NCBI RefSeq assembly: GCF_039941195.1
Contig: NZ_JBDVFA010000085.1
Coordinates: 1 to 64,000 of the forward strand
Reading direction: 5' to 3'
Length of the DNA stretch: 64,000 nucleotides
Source of the DNA: Aurantibacter_A sp039941195
Lineage (GTDB): Bacteria > Bacteroidota > Bacteroidia > Flavobacteriales > Flavobacteriaceae
Under the pieces are notes generated by a model. That model worked only from the letters and a program-made list of their open reading frames with translations. It had not been told where the DNA came from and did not search any database. Position numbers and translations under genes: made by a program. Positions 10,163-18,758 of this stretch are shown piece after piece. Numbering within the stretch: position 1 is the stretch's first letter; every line of letters starts with the position of its first letter.

Positions 10163-10273
10163 AATTAAGTGTGTTTTAGTTAATGATTATGAATATACTA
10201 AGAGTTTATAATATCTGTAGTACTATTTATAATAATGTTACAGTATTTGGGTGTTTATTTTACAGAATAGCAA

Positions 10274-11788
10274 TTAGTTAAGCATTTTTAAGGCATTTGA
10301 TATTCTAGATATACTTTGGTCTTTGCCAATCAACTCAATGATGTCAAATAAATGAGGACCTTTCATGTCTCCGACAATAACAAGCCGTAGAGGAGCCATA
10401 ACTTTGCCAAAAGGTAATTCTTTTAAAGTGATCCAGTCTTTAATCGTTTTTTCAATAATAGTGGATGTAAAATTATCTATATTGCTAATTAGCGTCAATA
10501 CTTCACTCATGAGCTCCGGTGTATTCTCTTTCCATTGTTTTTTTACAGCTTTTTCTCCATAACTAGTTGGAGTCATAAAAAAGTAGTCTGAGAGTTCCCA
10601 GAAATCTGTAACAAAAGATGCCCGCTCTTTAATTAAAGAAACTATTCGTTCAACATTTTCTATATTTAGTTTATTAGTAGCGGTGCCTAGTTTCTTTTCT
10701 AAAGTTGGGAGAAATAAGTTTGCTAACTCCTTATTTGATTTGTTCTGTAAATAATGTTGATTATACCATTTGGTTTTATCAGGATCAAATCGTGCACCAG
10801 ATTTGTTTACACGATTTAGATCAAAAGATTGAATCAGTTCATTAAGACTAAAAATTTCTTGTTCTGTGCCTGGGTTCCAACCTAAGAGTGCTAAAAAGTT
10901 GATTACTGCTTCAGGAAAATATCCCGCTTCTTTATAACCTACTGATTCATTCCAAGACAAAGGAAATACAGGAAAGCCAAGTTTATCTCCATCACGCTTG
11001 CTTAGTTTTCCTTTTCCTACTGGTTTCATTATTAGCGGTAAATGAGCAAATTCTGGGCTTTGCCATCCAAAAGCATCATATAATTGCTTGTGAAGTGCTA
11101 AAGATGGTAACCATTCTTCACCTCGAATAACATGAGATATCTCCATTAAATGATCATCAACAATATTGGCTAAATGATAGGTCGGCATACCATCTGATTT
11201 AAATAGAACCTTATCATCAAGAATATTAGTGTCAATCTCAATTTTTCCTCGAATTAAGTCATTAAGAATTAACTTTTTATCTTGAGGAGTTTTAAACCGT
11301 ATAACATAAGGAATATTTGAGGCAAGTTTGGCTTTTGTATCTGCATCGCTTAGTGACAATGAATTTGTTAGTTTAGGTCTATTATGCCAATTGTATATAA
11401 AAGTTTTACCTTTTGCTTCATGTTCCTTTCTATAGTTGTCTAATGATTCTGAGGTGTCAAAGGCGTAATAGGCTTTATCATTTTGTACTAATTGGTCGGC
11501 ATATTTCTTATATAAATCTTTGCGTTCACTTTGACGATAAGGAGGAAAAGAACCTTCTTTTTCCACGCCTTCATCGTAGGGTATTCCGCACCAATTTAAG
11601 GCGTCGATAATATATTGTTCAGCACCTTCTACATATCTATTTTGATCGGTATCTTCTATACGCAGTATAAAAGTTCCACTGTGTTTTTTTGCAAACAAAT
11701 AATTAAACAAAGCTGTTCTTACACCGCCTATATGTAAAGGGCCAGTTGGACTGGGGGCAAAACGGACTCTTACGTTTGTACTCATCAT
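10274..11788 (-). CDS. gltX: Glutamyl-tRNA synthetase
   Basis: Charges tRNA-Glu with glutamate (class I, discriminating bacterial GluRS). The protein is 504 residues, the usual size. Motifs: FAPSPTGPLHIGG at 10-22 (HIGH equivalent), RIEDTDQNRY shortly after, and KLSKR at 261-265 (KMSKS equivalent). A helical anticodon-binding domain forms the C-terminal third. Two adjacent Met codons open the frame (MMSTNV), and either could be used. A TAnnTTTG element lies about 25 bases upstream. The downstream neighbour is the SPFH gene. Confidence 0.97.
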   Translation of the reverse strand: MMSTNVRVRFAPSPTGPLHIGGVRTALFNYLFAKKHSGTFILRIEDTDQNRYVEGAEQYIIDALNWCGIPYDEGVEKEGSFPPYRQSERKDLYKKYADQLVQNDKAYYAFDTSESLDNYRKEHEAKGKTFIYNWHNRPKLTNSLSLSDADTKAKLASNIPYVIRFKTPQDKKLILNDLIRGKIEIDTNILDDKVLFKSDGMPTYHLANIVDDHLMEISHVIRGEEWLPSLALHKQLYDAFGWQSPEFAHLPLIMKPVGKGKLSKRDGDKLGFPVFPLSWNESVGYKEAGYFPEAVINFLALLGWNPGTEQEIFSLNELIQSFDLNRVNKSGARFDPDKTKWYNQHYLQNKSNKELANLFLPTLEKKLGTATNKLNIENVERIVSLIKERASFVTDFWELSDYFFMTPTSYGEKAVKKQWKENTPELMSEVLTLISNIDNFTSTIIEKTIKDWITLKELPFGKVMAPLRLVIVGDMKGPHLFDIIELIGKDQSISRISNALKMLN

Positions 11789-11812
11789 AATAATTTAAAA
11801 AGCAAAGATACA

Positions 11813-11820
11813 TTTTGAAA
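11813..11820 (-). promoter_or_regulatory. Bacteroidota -7 promoter element for gltX
   Basis: On the minus strand this reads TATCTTTG (TAnnTTTG). It would give a leader of about 18-21 bases before the ATG at 11788. No clear -33 element is visible. Confidence 0.5.
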
Positions 11821-11910
11821 GGGACCACAAAACATGTAAATGAGGCTTTTTAACAAAATTTTCTTAGCTAGTTTTGTTGCTTAGTTTATATTGTGCTAAA
11901 ACCCTAGAAT

Positions 11911-14900
11911 TTGAGTAGTTATCAAAAGATACTAGATAAGTTAAATCAATTTACCAAGCGTTATTATACAAATATGCTGGTAAAGGGAGTGCTCTTGTTT
12001 TTAAGTTTAGGAATTCTATTACTTTTTAGTGTGTTAGGAGTAGAATATTTTCTTTGGTTAAGTTCTACTGGTAGGTTATTGTTGTTTTTGCTTTTTATAC
12101 TCATAGGTAGTTATTTACTTTATAAGTATATAATTACACCTATTTTCTATTTGTTAAAAGTTAAAAGGGGAATATCTAAAAAGGAGGCTTCACTTTTAAT
12201 TGGAAAACATTTTCCAGAAGTTGATGATCGTCTTATAAATCTTTTAGATTTAGTTGGTGATAAGGAGGAGTCTGAATTATTGATTGCAAGCATAAATCAA
12301 CGCTCAAATAAATTGCAAAATGTTCCGTTTGTCAATGCTGTAAATTTTAGAGATAATTTTAAGTATGTCAAGTATTTAACGGCACCAATTATTTTGTTTG
12401 TGATAGTGTTGTTTTCGGGTAATTTAAGCTCATTTGTGGGCTCTTATAAGCGGGTTGTTAATTATGACTTAGCATTCGATCCGCCAGCTCCATTTCGCTT
12501 TAAAATGCTTTCTGAAGGGCGTGATGTTTTGAATTCAAAATCGTATACGATTTTTGTTGAAACAGAGGGAGATGTACGTCCAGACGTTGTATTTATTATA
12601 GTTGACGGTAAAAAGTTTATAATGAAAAAGAGTGTACGTGGCTTTGAGTATACTTTTGCGCCACCATTAGATTCTTTTGATTATTATTTTGAAGGAAACG
12701 GAGTACGTTCTAGAAATTATCGTTTAAACGCTTTAAAAACTCCTCTTTTACAGCGCTTCGAAATGAAATTAACTTTCCCTAATTATATTAATAGAAAACC
12801 AGAAGTCTTAAAGGGAACCGGTAACGCTGTTTTTCCTGAAGGAACTCAAGTTAACTGGACAATTATTGGAGAATATGTTGATGTTATTCATTTCTCAACC
12901 AATGATACTATTTTAAGCTTCATAAGGAGTAATAATCAGTTTGATTATTCAAAAAGAATTTATAGTGATATGTCTTATCAAATAGCTAGTAGTAATAGAC
13001 ATGTAGAAAATTATGAAAATCTGACGTATTCTTTTGAGGTGATAAAAGATGAGTATCCAAAAATTCGCGTTCAAAAAGTTTTGGATTCTTTAAAACCTAA
13101 TGTTTCTTATTTTGTAGGTAAAGCTTCAGATGATTATAAACTAAAAAGTATAAAGTTGATTTGTTATTCAAAGTCTAACCCAAAAAACGTACAAAAAGTA
13201 GATATTCAAAGGAGTAATTCTGGGATTAGTGAATTTTATTATACGTTTCCTTCTGGTTTACAATTAAATGAAGGTGAGGTGTATGATTTTTACTTCGAAG
13301 CTATAGATAATGATGCTATTCATGGAGGAAAAGCAAGTAAAAGTCAAGTATTCTCAACTATTTTATTAGACCAAGACGCATTACTTAATAAACAATTAAA
13401 GTTTCAAGAATCTATATTAGAAAATATGGATCAATCCCTAGATGATTTGAAAGAACAGAAAGAGGTTTTAAAGGATATAAATCTAGAACAAAAAGAAAAA
13501 AGCGAATTTAATTTTAATGATCAAAATCAAATAAAGGACTTTCTAAAAAAACAAGAACGACAAGAAAGTTTAATGGAAAAATATAGTAAACAATTAAAAG
13601 AAAATTTAGATCAAGGGGAAAAGGATGATAAATTAAATGAGTTGTTAAAAGAACGATTAGAAAGACAAGAAAGAGAAGCACAAAAGAATCAAAAGTTATT
13701 GGAGGAATTACAAAAAATAGCCGATAAAATCAACAAAGTCGATTTAAAGAAAAAACTCGAAGATATTGGTAAAAAGCAACAAAATAGCGAGAGAAATCTA
13801 GAACAGTTGTTAGAATTGACCAAACGGTATTATGTTACTGAAAAAGCAGCTCAATTGGCTAAAGATCTTGAAAAATTGAGTGAAAGGCAAGCTTATTTGT
13901 CAGAAATAAAAATAGGACAAGAATTTTCTAGTAAAGAACAAAAAAAACTAAATAATCAGTTTAATAAACTTGCAGACGAGTTAAATGAATTAGAAAAAGA
14001 CAATGAGGCTTTAAAAAAGCCAGTAGATCTCAATATTGATAAGAAAAAGAAAATTGGAGTTAAAAATGATCAAAAGGAAGCTTTAGAACAAGTTAATAAG
14101 CATGAGCGTATAGATCAAAGTTCAGAATCTGAGGAAAAGGAAAAAGCGAAAAAAAATGCTTCTCAAAAGCAAAAGTCTGCAGCACAAAAAATGCGGGAAA
14201 TGGCCGAACAATTGCAGCAATCTTCTGCTGCGGCAGGTGGCGAATCAGCAGTAACAGAAGATGCAGAGATGTTACGTCAAATTTTAGACAATTTGGTTAT
14301 TTTTTCATTTAAACAAGAAAATCTTTATGATATAGTAAAAGAGATAGATGGTTCAGTTTCTCAATTTTCAGGTAGTATTCGAAAACAACAAGAATTAAAA
14401 GGGTTGTTTGAGCATATTGACGATAGTTTGTTCTCATTGTCTTTAAGACGCGCCGAACTTTCTGAATTTGTAAATGAACATATTACAGAAGTATATTATA
14501 ATATGGATAAAACCTTGGAGAGTATGGCGGAAAGTCGATTGATTCAAGGAGCGTCTTATCAGAAGTATGTTTTAAATGCTTCAAATAGTTTAGCAGATTT
14601 CTTGGCTAAAATACTTGAGAATATGCAACAAAGTATGCAAATGGGTAAGGGTCAAGGTGATGGTCAAGATTTTCAACTTCCAGATATAATTAAGGGTCAG
14701 GGTGAGCTGCAAAAGAAAATGGAGCAAATGGGGCAATCTGGTCAAGGTAAACAAGGCGAGGGACAAGAAGGACAACAAGGCGAAGGTAAAAAGCCTGGTG
14801 AGAAGGGTAAATCAGGCAAGGGAAAGGATGGTAGTAATGGTCAGGATGGGGATAAAGGAGAAGGTGGTGAAGGGCAAAAGACTGGCGAATCAGGAGAAGG

Positions 14901-15381
14901 TAAAGGAAAGGGTGGCGGCAAAGGACAAGGAGGAAGCTCAGGTCAAGGACAACCTAGTGAACAGGAGTTACAGGAGTTGTACGAAATATATAAGGAACAA
15001 CAATTAATTCGGGAACAATTGGAAAATCAACTCAAAGATATGATTTATAGAAATGATCAAGAGTTGGCTAAAAAATTGTTAAGACAAATGGAAAATTTTG
15101 AAAATGATCTTATTGAAAATGGTATTACCCAACGTACTCAGAATAAGATGAACAATATACAACATGAGTTGCTGAAATTAGAAAATGCTGCTATGAAAAA
15201 GGGTAAAAAGGAAGAAAGAGAAAGTAAGTCTAATATAGAGTTGTTTAAAAATCCCATTACATCAAAACCAGCCATTTTGGATGATTACAAAAATGAAATT
15301 GAGATTTTAAATAGACAAGATCTACCTTTGTTGCAGAATTACCAAAATAAAGTACAGCAGTATTTCCAACATAATGATTGA
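11911..15381 (+). CDS. DUF4175-family large membrane/coiled-coil protein with collagen-like Gly-rich tract
   Basis: This 1156-residue protein starts at TTG. Two membrane segments lie at about 25-50 and 52-75 and a third at about 150-170, followed by a beta-rich extracytoplasmic region to about 490. A very long charged coiled coil runs from about 500 to 780 (QEKSEFNFNDQ, KKLEDIGKKQQNSERNLEQL). After a helical segment there is a low-complexity tract of about 100 residues (roughly 910-1015) dominated by Gly, Gln, Lys and Glu (QGKQGEGQEGQQGEGKK), then a final helical domain. The match is to the Bacteroidota DUF4175 family, whose function is unknown. It overlaps ybeY by 8 bases, and the ybeY-mnmG neighbourhood suggests co-transcription. 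No ATG gives a better start; the TTG start keeps the first membrane segment. Confidence 0.8.
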   Translation: MSSYQKILDKLNQFTKRYYTNMLVKGVLLFLSLGILLLFSVLGVEYFLWLSSTGRLLLFLLFILIGSYLLYKYIITPIFYLLKVKRGISKKEASLLIGKHFPEVDDRLINLLDLVGDKEESELLIASINQRSNKLQNVPFVNAVNFRDNFKYVKYLTAPIILFVIVLFSGNLSSFVGSYKRVVNYDLAFDPPAPFRFKMLSEGRDVLNSKSYTIFVETEGDVRPDVVFIIVDGKKFIMKKSVRGFEYTFAPPLDSFDYYFEGNGVRSRNYRLNALKTPLLQRFEMKLTFPNYINRKPEVLKGTGNAVFPEGTQVNWTIIGEYVDVIHFSTNDTILSFIRSNNQFDYSKRIYSDMSYQIASSNRHVENYENLTYSFEVIKDEYPKIRVQKVLDSLKPNVSYFVGKASDDYKLKSIKLICYSKSNPKNVQKVDIQRSNSGISEFYYTFPSGLQLNEGEVYDFYFEAIDNDAIHGGKASKSQVFSTILLDQDALLNKQLKFQESILENMDQSLDDLKEQKEVLKDINLEQKEKSEFNFNDQNQIKDFLKKQERQESLMEKYSKQLKENLDQGEKDDKLNELLKERLERQEREAQKNQKLLEELQKIADKINKVDLKKKLEDIGKKQQNSERNLEQLLELTKRYYVTEKAAQLAKDLEKLSERQAYLSEIKIGQEFSSKEQKKLNNQFNKLADELNELEKDNEALKKPVDLNIDKKKKIGVKNDQKEALEQVNKHERIDQSSESEEKEKAKKNASQKQKSAAQKMREMAEQLQQSSAAAGGESAVTEDAEMLRQILDNLVIFSFKQENLYDIVKEIDGSVSQFSGSIRKQQELKGLFEHIDDSLFSLSLRRAELSEFVNEHITEVYYNMDKTLESMAESRLIQGASYQKYVLNASNSLADFLAKILENMQQSMQMGKGQGDGQDFQLPDIIKGQGELQKKMEQMGQSGQGKQGEGQEGQQGEGKKPGEKGKSGKGKDGSNGQDGDKGEGGEGQKTGESGEGKGKGGGKGQGGSSGQGQPSEQELQELYEIYKEQQLIREQLENQLKDMIYRNDQELAKKLLRQMENFENDLIENGITQRTQNKMNNIQHELLKLENAAMKKGKKEERESKSNIELFKNPITSKPAILDDYKNEIEILNRQDLPLLQNYQNKVQQYFQHND

Positions 15382-15793
15382 TTATTATTACGAAATTGAT
15401 TTTAGTTTAGATAAAGAAGTTAGATACACTGATTGGCTTCTTAGGGTTTTGAAAAGCGAGAAGCGAATTGTTAATCAATTGAACTACATTTTTTGTGATG
15501 ACAATTATTTATTAGAATTGAACGTTAAACATTTGAATCACAATACGTTAACTGATATATTAACCTTTGATTATTCGATTGATGGTGATATAGTTGCTGA
15601 TATTTTTATTTCAATCGAAAGAGTAAAGGATAACGCCTTAGATTTCGATGTTGACTTTAATAATGAGCTACTTCGGGTTATGGCTCATGGTGTTTTACAT
15701 GTCGTAGGTTATAAGGATAAGTCAGAAGGAGATATTAAGCAAATGCGTGAAAAGGAAGAGGAAAAGATAAAAATGTTCCACGTGGAACAATAA
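15374..15793 (+). CDS. ybeY: Endoribonuclease YbeY (16S rRNA maturation)
   Basis: Single-strand-specific metal-dependent RNase that takes part in 16S rRNA 3' maturation and ribosome quality control. The 139-residue protein carries the zinc-binding signature HGVLHVVGYKDKSEGD (H-x3-H-x5-D type) at about 111-126. The start ATG at 15374 overlaps the end of the DUF4175 gene by 8 bases, and the stop lies 3 bases before mnmG. The last residues, MFHVEQ, are encoded by the 16-bp parS-like palindrome at 15774-15789, so the C-terminal tail is dictated by a DNA-binding site rather than by the enzyme. Confidence 0.93.
   Translation: MIDYYYEIDFSLDKEVRYTDWLLRVLKSEKRIVNQLNYIFCDDNYLLELNVKHLNHNTLTDILTFDYSIDGDIVADIFISIERVKDNALDFDVDFNNELLRVMAHGVLHVVGYKDKSEGDIKQMREKEEEKIKMFHVEQ
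15774..15789. promoter_or_regulatory. parS-like ParB-binding palindrome (copy 1), inside the 3' end of ybeY
   Basis: TGTTCCACGTGGAACA is a perfect 16-bp palindrome. It matches the widespread bacterial chromosomal parS consensus (TGTTNCACGTGNAACA type). An identical copy lies at 18138-18153, 2.4 kb away on the other side of mnmG. It is coding (MFHVEQ) and ends 7 bases before the mnmG start codon. Confidence 0.85.
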
Positions 15794-15796
15794 ATT

Positions 15797-17665
15797 ATGT
15801 TTGGAGAAGAATACGATGTAATAGTAGTTGGAGGTGGTCATGCCGGTGCAGAAGCGGCAGCAGCAGCCTCAAATATGGGTTCAAAAACCTTATTGGTTAC
15901 GATGAATTTGCAAACGATAGGGCAGATGTCTTGTAATCCGGCTATGGGTGGAATAGCTAAAGGGCAAATTGTACGCGAGATAGATGCTCTAGGCGGATAT
16001 AGCGGTGTTATTACTGATAAATCTGCTATACAGTTTAAAATGTTGAACAAATCTAAGGGTCCTGCAATGTGGAGTCCAAGAGCTCAAAGTGATCGTATGC
16101 GCTTTGCTGAAGAATGGAGAATGGCTTTGGAAAATACGCCTAATTGTGATTTTTATCAGGAAATGGTAAAAGGACTAATAATAGAAAATGAAAAGGTTGT
16201 AGGTGTTAAAACTTCATTAGGAATTGAGATTAGAAGTAGAGCTGTTGTATTAACCAATGGTACATTTTTAAATGGATTAATCCATATCGGTGAAAAACAA
16301 TTTGGAGGTGGTAGAGCAGGAGAAAAAGCGGCAACAGGAATTACAGAAGAATTAACAGCAATTGGTTTTGAAAGTGGTAGAATGAAAACTGGTACACCTC
16401 CTAGGGTAGATGGTCGCTCGTTGGATTATAGTAAAATGATAGTGCAACCGGGGGATAATAATCCTGAAAAGTTTTCTTATCTGGAAACACAAATACTAGA
16501 TAAACAACGGGATTGTCATATGACGCACACTAGTAAATTAGTACATGATTTATTACGTGAAGGTTTTGATAGATCTCCTATGTTTAATGGCAGAATTAAA
16601 AGTATTGGGCCAAGGTATTGTCCTTCAATAGAAGATAAAATAAATAGATTTGCTGATAAAGACAGCCATCAAATGTTTATAGAACCGGAAGGATGGAATA
16701 CGGTAGAGGTTTATGTGAATGGATTTTCTACATCATTACCTGAAGATATTCAATTTAAGGCGCTAAAATCAGTAGTTGGTTTTGAAAACGTAAAATTCTT
16801 TAGACCTGGTTACGCGATTGAATATGATTATTTTCCACCAACACAATTGAAACATACTTTAGAGACTAAATTAGTTGATAATTTGTACTTCGCTGGTCAG
16901 ATAAACGGGACTACAGGATATGAAGAAGCAGCTTCACAAGGTTTAATGGCGGGAATAAATGCGTCATTAAAACTACAAGAAAAGGATCCTTTTATATTAA
17001 CAAGAGATGAAGCATATATTGGTGTTTTAATAGATGATTTAATTACCAAAGGAACAGAAGAGCCGTATAGAATGTTTACTTCTCGCGCGGAATACCGTAC
17101 GTTATTAAGACAGGATAATGCGGATTTAAGATTAACTCCTAAGGGTTATGAGATTGGTTTGGCGTCGGAAGATCGTTTGCGTAGAATGGAAAAGAAAAAG
17201 GAAAACTCTGAAAGTTTTGTTGATTTTTTTAAGAAAACTAGTGTATTGCCTGATGACATAAATCCAATTTTAGAACGAGTAAATTCAGCAGTTGTTAAGC
17301 AGTCAGATAAAATGTTTAAAGTTTTTTCAAGACCAAAAGTTACAATGGATCATATGCTAGAATTAGAATCTGTTTCTAATTTTGTTACGGATAATTCATT
17401 TGATAGAGAAGTTCTAGAGCAAACTGAAATACAAGTTAAGTATTCGGGTTATATAGCAAAAGAAAAAAACAATGCTGATAAGTTATCTAGATTAGAAAAC
17501 ATAAAAATTCCTGACGATTTCGACTATACAAAGTTAAAGTCTTTATCTTATGAAGCAAGAGAGAAACTGGAAGCTATTCGGCCAGTTACTATTTCTCAAG
17601 CTTCTCGAATTAGTGGAGTCTCACCTTCAGATATTAGTGTTTTATTAGTGTATATGGGTCGATGA
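15797..17665 (+). CDS. mnmG: tRNA uridine-5-carboxymethylaminomethyl(34) synthesis enzyme MnmG (GidA)
   Basis: With MnmE, this FAD enzyme installs the cmnm5 group on wobble uridine 34 of several tRNAs. The 622-residue protein has the usual length. The N-terminal FAD-binding site VVGGGHAGAEAA is at 10-21. The GidA signatures GGGRAGEKAATGITEEL and GQINGTTGYEEAASQGL are present, as is a conserved C-terminal helical domain ending ISQASRISGVSPSDISVLLV. The gene lies between two parS-like sites and overlaps the next gene by 4 bases (ATGA). In many bacteria mnmG lies near the replication origin. mnmE is not in this window. Confidence 0.98.
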   Translation: MFGEEYDVIVVGGGHAGAEAAAAASNMGSKTLLVTMNLQTIGQMSCNPAMGGIAKGQIVREIDALGGYSGVITDKSAIQFKMLNKSKGPAMWSPRAQSDRMRFAEEWRMALENTPNCDFYQEMVKGLIIENEKVVGVKTSLGIEIRSRAVVLTNGTFLNGLIHIGEKQFGGGRAGEKAATGITEELTAIGFESGRMKTGTPPRVDGRSLDYSKMIVQPGDNNPEKFSYLETQILDKQRDCHMTHTSKLVHDLLREGFDRSPMFNGRIKSIGPRYCPSIEDKINRFADKDSHQMFIEPEGWNTVEVYVNGFSTSLPEDIQFKALKSVVGFENVKFFRPGYAIEYDYFPPTQLKHTLETKLVDNLYFAGQINGTTGYEEAASQGLMAGINASLKLQEKDPFILTRDEAYIGVLIDDLITKGTEEPYRMFTSRAEYRTLLRQDNADLRLTPKGYEIGLASEDRLRRMEKKKENSESFVDFFKKTSVLPDDINPILERVNSAVVKQSDKMFKVFSRPKVTMDHMLELESVSNFVTDNSFDREVLEQTEIQVKYSGYIAKEKNNADKLSRLENIKIPDDFDYTKLKSLSYEAREKLEAIRPVTISQASRISGVSPSDISVLLVYMGR

Positions 17666-18132
17666 AAAATACATTATTTTTCAGACAGAAAAAGCCAATT
17701 ATAGCGCCAATTTTAGGTGCAATGTTTATATTGATTTGCTTAATAGATTTTATCGGAGAAAAAACAGATTATACTAAAATACTTGTTCTAGTAATCTTTG
17801 CTGTTCTGCTTTTTGGTTACACAGTTTCTTATGAGATTACAAAGGAGTATGTAAATTTCCGTCATTTTAAATTGTTTGGATTTACGTTGCTTAAAAGTAA
17901 ATTGAACATAGTTTTCCCGGATTATATCTCAGTTTTTTCAGCAAAATATAAAAGAAGTGCAGAATGGGGTCCTGTAGCGGCAATGGGCAAAGAGCAATCT
18001 GGAGATAGCTTGGTTATTCAATTGTTTGCTGGGAAGAAGCACTTTACTATATATCGAACAAATTCCTTGAAAAAGGCTAAAGGCAAGGCTGCTGAACTTT
18101 CTGATTTGTTACGGGTAAAGTTAGAAAGTTAA
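17662..18132 (+). CDS. Small membrane protein of unknown function
   Basis: The 156-residue protein overlaps mnmG by 4 bases, so translation is probably coupled. Two hydrophobic segments lie at about 13-30 and 40-58 (PILGAMFILICLIDFIG; ILVLVIFAVLLFGYTVSY). A soluble basic C-terminal part of about 95 residues follows (VNFRHFKLFGFTLLKSK, SLVIQLFAGKKHFTIYRT). The arrangement resembles bacterial PH-like membrane proteins, but that is only a resemblance and I do not recognise a named family. A parS-like site follows 5 bases after its stop. Confidence 0.75.
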   Translation: MKNTLFFRQKKPIIAPILGAMFILICLIDFIGEKTDYTKILVLVIFAVLLFGYTVSYEITKEYVNFRHFKLFGFTLLKSKLNIVFPDYISVFSAKYKRSAEWGPVAAMGKEQSGDSLVIQLFAGKKHFTIYRTNSLKKAKGKAAELSDLLRVKLES

Positions 18133-18137
18133 ATTTG

Positions 18138-18153
18138 TGTTCCACGTGGAACA
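18138..18153. promoter_or_regulatory. parS-like ParB-binding palindrome (copy 2), intergenic
   Basis: Identical to the copy at 15774-15789: TGTTCCACGTGGAACA, perfect over 16 bp. It lies in the gap between the mnmG-linked membrane-protein gene and the lipoprotein gene. Two exact copies of a 16-bp palindrome within 2.4 kb are very unlikely by chance. Confidence 0.88.
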
Positions 18154-18209
18154 TTTTATAGTTGGCTTGGTTTTTGTTGTTTACGCTAACAACTTCAAAC
18201 GCCAAAACA

Positions 18210-18758
18210 ATGAGAAAAATTTTAGTATGTTCGGTAATAGTATTTGCGTTCCAATCTTGTATACCGCTTAGAATAGCTCCAGATATCGACACTTACAAAA
18301 TTTCGAAAGGTAAGAAGTTTAAACGTGGCTTGCCAAAACGACAAATGTTCATTTTCGAAGATTCTAAACAAGCTGGTGAATTTTATGAATTTGTAAATGC
18401 AAAGTATAAATTGGGCGATGTAGATGTTTACGATGATATACCTTTTCAAATTGGAGGTTTAGATTATTTTTTTGCTTTTTATGAAATTGATATACCCGAT
18501 AAAAGTGTTAATTTTTTACCAGTTCTTTTTGAGCAAGCCTTCAACGCTACCTTAAATATTGAGGATGAAAATTCAGCGGAACCGGTGGAATTAAGAAAAG
18601 ATAATTTTTATATTGCCATAGAGGTATATAGTGATTTTGAAAAAGATTGTCTTTCTTCTGAAGCGCTTTCAAAAGAATCTGTTTTAAATTACCTTAGCAC
18701 TCTAAGACAGGAATACCTTACTACCAATAACTATAATGAACTTGTTTTTAAAAACTAA
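18210..18758 (+). CDS. Lipoprotein of unknown function
   Basis: From the ATG at 18210 the protein is 182 residues with a lipoprotein signal (MRKILVCSVIVFAFQSC; lipobox FQSC, Cys17). An in-frame ATG 16 codons earlier (18162) would put a second weak hydrophobic stretch before the signal and is less likely. The mature part is mixed alpha/beta with a conserved-looking central stretch (FQIGGLDYFFAFYEID). The gene overlaps the methyltransferase gene by 23 bases, so they are probably one transcript. I do not recognise the family. Confidence 0.78.
   Translation: MRKILVCSVIVFAFQSCIPLRIAPDIDTYKISKGKKFKRGLPKRQMFIFEDSKQAGEFYEFVNAKYKLGDVDVYDDIPFQIGGLDYFFAFYEIDIPDKSVNFLPVLFEQAFNATLNIEDENSAEPVELRKDNFYIAIEVYSDFEKDCLSSEALSKESVLNYLSTLRQEYLTTNNYNELVFKN

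Noticed and set aside
14702..15007. Open frame of 101 residues in the Gly-rich tract
   Set aside because: It is a second-frame product of the repetitive Gly/Gln codons of the DUF4175 gene, with no start signal of its own.
15774..18153. Replication origin (oriC) between or beside the parS-like sites
   Set aside because: I found no cluster of DnaA boxes (TTATCCACA-like) and no dnaA gene; the parS-like sites suggest but do not show that the origin is near.
18077..18292. Minus-strand open frame containing MFHVEH
   Set aside because: The MFHVEH string is only the reverse reading of the parS-like palindrome; the rest is antisense to two plus-strand genes.
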